From Acidobacteriota bacterium (GTDB lineage: Bacteria > Acidobacteriota > Terriglobia > Terriglobales > Acidobacteriaceae): 10,038 nucleotides of DNA. The stretch's first letter is position 1; every line of letters begins with the position of its first letter. The stretch is from positions 1 to 10,038 of the forward strand of contig JAJZDL010000105.1 of the NCBI GenBank assembly GCA_021851465.1, in the 5' to 3' direction. Shown here in pieces: positions 6,619-10,038 of the stretch. The notes below the pieces were generated by a model. That model was not told where the DNA came from, did no database searches, and worked only from the letters and a program-made list of their open reading frames with translations. The position numbers and the translations under genes are program-made.

Positions 6619-6645
6619 GATGCACGCAGAGGCAATGGGAGAGAT

Positions 6646-7482
6646 ATGGGAACTCTTGCAGGTCGGGTTGCGTTGGTTACGGGAGCTTCGCAGGGGATTG
6701 GGCGGGCGTGTGCGCTGGCATTGGCGGAGGCAGGCGCGACCGTCGCACTGTGCGCGCGGAACGTGGACAAGCTGGCGGAGGTTGCCGCCGAGATCAACGG
6801 CGGCGCCGGGTGGGCGGCCGAGGCGGCGGGCGAGATGGACGATGCCGCGGCCATCCGCGGCGGAGCGGCCAGCGCGGGCGTAACGGAGCCGTCTGTTGGC
6901 ACAGCGCATGTGTTTGCGCTGGATCTCGGCAGCGAGGAGTCGATCCAGGCCTGCGCCAGGGCCGTGATTGCGCAGCTTGGCAAGGTGGAGATCCTGGTCA
7001 ACAACGCGGGCATCACACGCGACACGCTCACCCTGCGAATGAAGAAGAAGGACTGGGACGACGTGCTCGCAACCAACCTCACCGGTGCGTTCCTGATGAC
7101 CCAGGCGGTGCTGCAGTCGATGCTGAAGGCGCGCTGGGGGCGCATCGTCAACATCGCGTCGGTCGTTGGCGAGACCGGACAGGCGGGGCAGGCCAACTAC
7201 GCCGCGTCCAAGGCCGGATTGATCGGCCTGACCAAGAGCCTGGCGCGGGAGCTGGCCAGCCGAACCATCACCGTCAACGCCGTCGCACCGGGATTCATCG
7301 AGACCGCCATGACCGCCGTCCTGAATGAGGAACAGAAGAAGGCGATGACCTCCCAGATTCCACTGGCGCGAGCGGGCACCGACCGCGACATCGCCGCCGC
7401 AGTCGCCTTCCTCGCTTCCGAGGAGGCCAGCTACATCACCGGCCACACGCTGGACGTAAACGGCGGAATGTATATGGGATAG
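6646..7482 (+). CDS. fabG: 3-oxoacyl-ACP reductase (SDR family)
   Basis: 278 aa, a short-chain dehydrogenase/reductase of the FabG type, which reduces 3-oxoacyl-ACP with NADPH in fatty acid elongation. It has the cofactor glycine motif TGASQGIG (12-19), NNAG (119-122), Asn144, Ser172, and Tyr185/Lys189 in YAASK. The C-terminus (VAPGFIETAM, then TGHTLDVNGGMYMG) is characteristic of FabG. It is longer than the usual ~247 residues because of an Ala/Gly-rich insertion at about 52-86, between the third Rossmann strand region and the VFALDL strand. The start ATG 6646 gives MGTLAGRVALVTG and has GGAG four bases upstream. No other fatty acid gene is near, so the ACP reductase role rests on family resemblance; another SDR substrate is possible. 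Confidence 0.9.
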   Translation: MGTLAGRVALVTGASQGIGRACALALAEAGATVALCARNVDKLAEVAAEINGGAGWAAEAAGEMDDAAAIRGGAASAGVTEPSVGTAHVFALDLGSEESIQACARAVIAQLGKVEILVNNAGITRDTLTLRMKKKDWDDVLATNLTGAFLMTQAVLQSMLKARWGRIVNIASVVGETGQAGQANYAASKAGLIGLTKSLARELASRTITVNAVAPGFIETAMTAVLNEEQKKAMTSQIPLARAGTDRDIAAAVAFLASEEASYITGHTLDVNGGMYMG

Positions 7483-7483
7483 C

Positions 7484-7500
7484 TGCGCAGGATCTGTGCA
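7484..7500 (+). other. Hairpin directly after fabG
   Basis: TGCGCAG, loop GAT, and CTGTGCA give a 7-bp stem with one G-U pair, beginning two bases after the fabG stop. A T6 run follows only about 30 bases later, so a classical terminator is doubtful; it may be a 3'-end stabiliser. Confidence 0.3.
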
Positions 7501-7595
7501 CGGCGCTCTGTTGCATGTTGGATCATATTTTTTGAATGAGAGACATACGGGCTGTGTACGTTCGCAATATTATCCTTTCAGTTACTATCTCTCTT

Positions 7596-7620
7596 GGTTC
7601 AACCAGGCGGAGGGGTTCAA
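7596..7620 (+). repeat. GGTTCAA direct repeats upstream of the XRE regulator
   Basis: GGTTCAA occurs at 7596-7602 and 7614-7620, 18 bases apart. The first copy is the core of the inverted repeat TGGTTCAACCA (7595-7605). TTCAAG recurs at 7628-7633. Repeats of this type just upstream of an HTH gene could be its own operator sites; this is inference only. The surrounding gap 7483-7739 holds these repeats, two hairpins and the XRE promoter, and no gene. Confidence 0.3.
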
Positions 7621-7655
7621 GTAAGACTTCAAGGGAGATGCTGCATCTGGCTCGC

Positions 7656-7677
7656 GGTGAACCTTGGCGGGTTCGCC
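7656..7677 (+). other. Inverted repeat upstream of the XRE promoter
   Basis: GGTGAACC, a six-base loop, and GGTTCGCC form an 8-bp stem with one G-U pair, 27 bases before the -35 box. It is a candidate operator or the 3' structure of the fabG transcript. Confidence 0.3.
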
Positions 7678-7703
7678 AATCGCGGCATGGGACAATTTAG
7701 TCG

Positions 7704-7732
7704 TTGACCGGCCCGTGCTGGATGTTTACTTT
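7704..7732 (+). promoter_or_regulatory. Promoter of the XRE regulator, implying a leaderless mRNA
   Basis: TTGACC (7704-7709), a 17-base spacer, and TACTTT (7727-7732), followed seven bases later by the ATG at 7740. The predicted transcription start coincides with the start codon, and no Shine-Dalgarno exists. Confidence 0.6.
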
Positions 7733-7739
7733 GTGGCTA

Positions 7740-8150
7740 ATGGCCGATATGCAAACACATCCTACCCCACTGAACAGCCTTCCCCCGGTCGCCACCGTTG
7801 CGACGAGCATCGGGGCGACTATCCGCGCCTATCGTCAGCAAAAGGGGATGTCGCAGGGAGACATCGAAAAGCGCACCGGATTGCTTCGCTGCTACCTGTC
7901 GCGGGTCGAGAACGGGCACACGGTGCCCTCGCTGGAGACACTGCAGAAGATCGCGGGAGCGCTGGAACTGCAACTGGGGCAGCTCTTCGCCGACCAGACG
8001 GTCAGCCATGAGATGTCCTCTCTTCACCTGGGCGAGGAGGAGATCCGGTTTCTCACGCAGATCCAACGCTATTCGGCGCGCCTATCGGAGAACGACCGCA
8101 AGCTGCTGCTGGCGATGGTACGCAAGTTCGCGCAGACCACGCTGGCGTAG
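7740..8150 (+). CDS. XRE-family helix-turn-helix transcriptional regulator
   Basis: 136 aa. Residues about 24-83 are a Cro/C1-type HTH: IGATIRAYRQQKGMSQGDIE, then TGLLRCYLSRVENGHTVPS, LETLQKIAGALELQLGQLF. The SRVENGHTVPS recognition-helix block is textbook for the family. The C-terminal 50 residues are helical (EEEIRFLTQIQRYSARLSENDRK, 99-121) and may mediate dimerisation; no ligand or protease domain is seen. ATG 7740 is favoured because a TTGACC/TACTTT promoter places the transcription start there; ATG 7749 is also in frame, and a TTG at 7704 lies inside the -35 box. Repeats upstream could be its operator. It is convergent with the rhomboid gene. The target genes are unknown. Confidence 0.88.
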   Translation: MADMQTHPTPLNSLPPVATVATSIGATIRAYRQQKGMSQGDIEKRTGLLRCYLSRVENGHTVPSLETLQKIAGALELQLGQLFADQTVSHEMSSLHLGEEEIRFLTQIQRYSARLSENDRKLLLAMVRKFAQTTLA

Positions 8151-8190
8151 AAAAGCAACGGTTGGCGGGGTGCGGTCAATCAAGCGACTG

Positions 8191-8219
8191 CGGCGGTTCC
8201 GAGCCGAATAACGCCGCCG
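8191..8219. terminator. Candidate bidirectional hairpin between convergent genes
   Basis: CGGCGG pairs with CCGCCG, with an inner TTC/GAA stem. It lies in the 91-nt gap between the ends of the XRE and rhomboid genes. Neither side has a U tract, so termination is a guess based on position. Confidence 0.3.
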
Positions 8220-8241
8220 TCGGCCCGCAAGACCCACAGAT

Positions 8242-9111
8242 TTACAGCAGGTTTGCGACCCAGTATCCGGCCAGCGCAAGCACAAGGCAAGCCACGGCGA
8301 AGGTGAGCTTTTGCCGGCCGAGGTAGCGTTCGCGCCCGGCGGTCATGCGTGGAACCAAGGGGACGCCGAGCGCCAGGCCGCTGACGAACCCGCCGATATG
8401 CGCCGAATTGTCGATGCGAATGCCCACGTTGATGAATATGGTGCTCAACCCGATGACCAGGTTGATGAGCGCGAACTTGACCACCATGCTGCGCAGCCGC
8501 CGCAGCTCCTCCCAGGGAAACGGAAGGCGGCGGTTGCTCAGCAGCACGATGAGGATGCCGGCGATGCCGAAGACCGCGCCCGAGGCCCCCGCCCCGACCT
8601 CGAACAATGCCCTTGGATCGTGATACCAGATGACGATTACGACATCCCAGGACATGCTAAGCAGGTTTCCGGCGATCCCCGTAATCATGTAGACCGCGAC
8701 GATTCCGTAGGGGCCGATCAGCGGCTCGCCCAGGATGCCCAGGTTCCACAGGCACCACATGTTGGTGGCCAGATGCAGCAGGCCGACATGCACGAAGGTC
8801 GCCGTCAGCAGCCGGTACCATTGGCCATGCAGAACCAGCCCGGTGACGTTTGCCCCGTAGCGGAGCAGGTCGTTCTCTGTGGGGTCCTTCGGGCTTACGC
8901 CGTGGGCCACCATCCACAGATAGACGGCGATATTGATGGCCAGCAGGAGGTAGGTGCCCGGTGCGGAGCGCGGGTCCCAGACGCTGTACTCGCGGCGTCG
9001 GCGCGCCTGCTCGGGCGAGTAGGCCTCGGCGGGCGCGTACTCCGCTTCCGAGAGGCTGGCCCCAGAGGGTGCGACGATCTCGCCGTCGGATTGGAATTGC
9101 GCGGGAGGCAT
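8242..9111 (-). CDS. Rhomboid family intramembrane serine protease (catalytic residues intact)
   Basis: 289 aa. A cytoplasmic, Ala/Glu-rich N-terminal region (1-52) is followed by six or seven hydrophobic segments. The catalytic features of rhomboids are all present: H113-LAT-N117 (HxxxN) in segment 2; GAGASG with Ser177 in segment 4; and NSAHIGG with His238 in segment 6. A last hydrophobic helix (about 270-287) may be a seventh segment. Rhomboids cut single-pass or unstable membrane helices within the bilayer. A loop of about 25 residues before the Ser segment (SWDVVIVIWYHDPRALF) is longer than in GlpG-type enzymes. ATG 9111 has only a weak GAGAG upstream. The zinc-finger membrane protein gene lies 86 nt upstream on the same strand, so the two may be co-transcribed. 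The substrate is unknown. Confidence 0.93.
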   Translation of the reverse strand: MPPAQFQSDGEIVAPSGASLSEAEYAPAEAYSPEQARRRREYSVWDPRSAPGTYLLLAINIAVYLWMVAHGVSPKDPTENDLLRYGANVTGLVLHGQWYRLLTATFVHVGLLHLATNMWCLWNLGILGEPLIGPYGIVAVYMITGIAGNLLSMSWDVVIVIWYHDPRALFEVGAGASGAVFGIAGILIVLLSNRRLPFPWEELRRLRSMVVKFALINLVIGLSTIFINVGIRIDNSAHIGGFVSGLALGVPLVPRMTAGRERYLGRQKLTFAVACLVLALAGYWVANLL

Positions 9112-9197
9112 GGTGCTCTCTCTACGCTATCGCATTTTCGTTGTCGGCGTGGGCGGCGGGCAAACCGGCGGTTGGCCGTGCCTGTGGATTGCGCGGA

Positions 9198-9686
9198 TCA
9201 GGCGGCGTTCTTCATGATACGTTCGCGAATATGGGGGGGGATGCGCTGCATTGCGTCGGCCACCAGCCCAGGGATCGGCGTTGCAATGGCCACCAGTCCC
9301 CAGAGCAGCAGCGAGACCAGCAGGCCCACGATGGCGGTCGCCTCCAGTGAGATGGTGATCGGCGTGTGGTACAGGTGGCCGTGCAGGCTGCTGCCCAGGT
9401 GCGCGATGGCCTCGATCCGGTGCAGAACCACCGCAGCCAGGAGAAAGGCCATGATGGAGAGCGAACTGACGGAGAGAAGCAAGACATCGATGGTGCGCGC
9501 CAGGTGTTGGCGGCGGCGGCATTGGGCGCACTCGGAGAGGTGGTGATCGTAGTCCGTGCGCATCGTGGGCGAGAGGCCCGAGATGTCGTATCGCCATCCA
9601 GCGAGGATTCCCCCAATCACCGGATCTGTACACTGCGGTTCAGTGAGGCTGCGCGAGTTGGTCGAGCGTGATGCGAAAGTCAGCAT
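9198..9686 (-). CDS. Zinc-finger (HC2-like) protein with two transmembrane helices
   Basis: 162 aa. After a short N-terminal region comes WRYDISGLSP and an H-x3-C-x2-C motif (H49, C53, C56; HLSECAQC), the pattern of anti-sigma-factor type zinc fingers (zf-HC2). Two hydrophobic helices follow, at about 67-88 and 112-135, and a short tail with MQRIPPHIRERIMKN. The layout fits a membrane-bound regulator with a cytoplasmic zinc finger, but no sigma factor gene is adjacent, so an anti-sigma role is not shown. ATG 9686 is chosen because AGGTGG lies five bases upstream; a GTG at 9695 in the same frame would be inside that site. It lies upstream of the active rhomboid gene in the same orientation. 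Confidence 0.75.
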   Translation of the reverse strand: MLTFASRSTNSRSLTEPQCTDPVIGGILAGWRYDISGLSPTMRTDYDHHLSECAQCRRRQHLARTIDVLLLSVSSLSIMAFLLAAVVLHRIEAIAHLGSSLHGHLYHTPITISLEATAIVGLLVSLLLWGLVAIATPIPGLVADAMQRIPPHIRERIMKNAA

Positions 9687-9691
9687 AATGT

Positions 9692-9697
9692 CCACCT
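9692..9697 (-). promoter_or_regulatory. Shine-Dalgarno that sets the zinc-finger protein start
   Basis: AGGTGG on the minus strand lies five bases before ATG 9686. It contains the competing GTG at 9695, so the ATG is preferred. The region 9698-9850 between this gene and the tRNA contains no gene I can support. Confidence 0.55.
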
Positions 9698-9850
9698 ACC
9701 ATTCTAATCGATGGGGAGCGGAGACGCGGAAAAATATCGCAGACAATTCTTTGCGGTAAACTTCGGCCCCGCGTCTTCCATGGCTCGCCCGGCAAGCTCG
9801 GTCGCGTGTGATTTGTTGGAGGGGTTTGGATCTCCTGAAACAAGGGGGGG

Positions 9851-9927
<77 letters not shown>

Positions 9928-9939
9928 CCTGGCCTCTCG

Positions 9940-9945
9940 ACTATA
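9940..9945 (-). promoter_or_regulatory. Probable -10 box of the tRNA-Val gene
   Basis: TATAGT on the minus strand, 12 bases upstream of the mature tRNA 5' end, is well placed for a tRNA promoter. A matching -35 is not obvious. The remaining bases to 10038 hold no feature I can support. Confidence 0.4.
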
Positions 9946-10038
9946 CCCAGCATAGAGCATCTCCGGCCCGGTTGACATCGCTTGCAGCGAGGACGAAGGG
10001 CGGAAGGACGAGTTTATTGTGCGGGTGATGCAGGCGAG

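Noticed and set aside
4975..6645. Upstream extension of the fabG frame over the whole ThyX-family gene
   Set aside because: The FabG fold begins at ATG 6646 with its own -10 box; the upstream part is antisense to the ThyX-family protein.
6544..7446. Upstream extension of the ThyX-family frame over fabG
   Set aside because: The ThyX-like sequence begins downstream; the extension is antisense to FabG and crosses its promoter.
8311..9546. Plus-strand open frame of 411 codons opposite the rhomboid and zinc-finger genes
   Set aside because: It mirrors two convincing minus-strand genes and shows no recognisable domain or ribosome binding site.
9956..10038. Plus-strand frame open to the window end (reads SEDEGRKDEFIVRVMQA)
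   Set aside because: It has a protein-like composition, but only GTG/ATG codons in the last 20 bases could start it and no ribosome binding site is clear. It might be the 5' end of a gene beyond the window.

Overview
This is a GC-rich bacterial chromosomal window of housekeeping character. It has no transposase, phage gene, CRISPR array or rRNA. The gene styles are a RuvB with a basic N-terminal extension, an orphan LysW-like zinc-ribbon protein, a UvrC-like protein without a complete nuclease half, a ~530-residue double ThyX protein and rhomboid-family proteins. Together with the base composition they suggest Acidobacteriota, perhaps Acidobacteriaceae; this is an inference from gene style, not from a marker gene.

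Left part (1-2701, all minus strand): the 5' end of a YdeI/OmpD-associated family gene leaves the window. Upstream of it lie a UvrC-like protein whose catalytic residues look eroded, then a rhomboid-fold membrane protein that lacks the catalytic His.

Centre (2702-4907, plus strand): a sigma70-type promoter and a ~115-nt leader with two hairpins precede a 66-aa LysW-like protein. Next come a secreted small carboxypeptidase-regulatory-like domain protein and ruvB. ruvB has a promoter placed so that its mRNA would be nearly leaderless.

Centre right (4951-7482): a duplicated ThyX-family protein (minus) converges on ruvB and is divergent from fabG (plus) across a 102-nt gap that holds the fabG -10 box.

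Right part (7483-10038): an XRE-type regulator follows a repeat-containing upstream region and has a well-formed promoter 7 nt before its ATG. A minus-strand pair follows: a zinc-finger/two-TM protein, then an intact rhomboid protease. Last comes tRNA-Val(UAC) with encoded CCA. The final ~90 bases hold no gene I can support.

The most interesting objects are the double ThyX protein, whose signature residues are split between its two halves; the UvrC-like and rhomboid-like proteins that keep their fold but seem to have lost catalysis; the orphan LysW-like carrier with a structured leader; and repeated evidence for leaderless transcripts. No tool was run. All alignments are by eye and from memory of family motifs.
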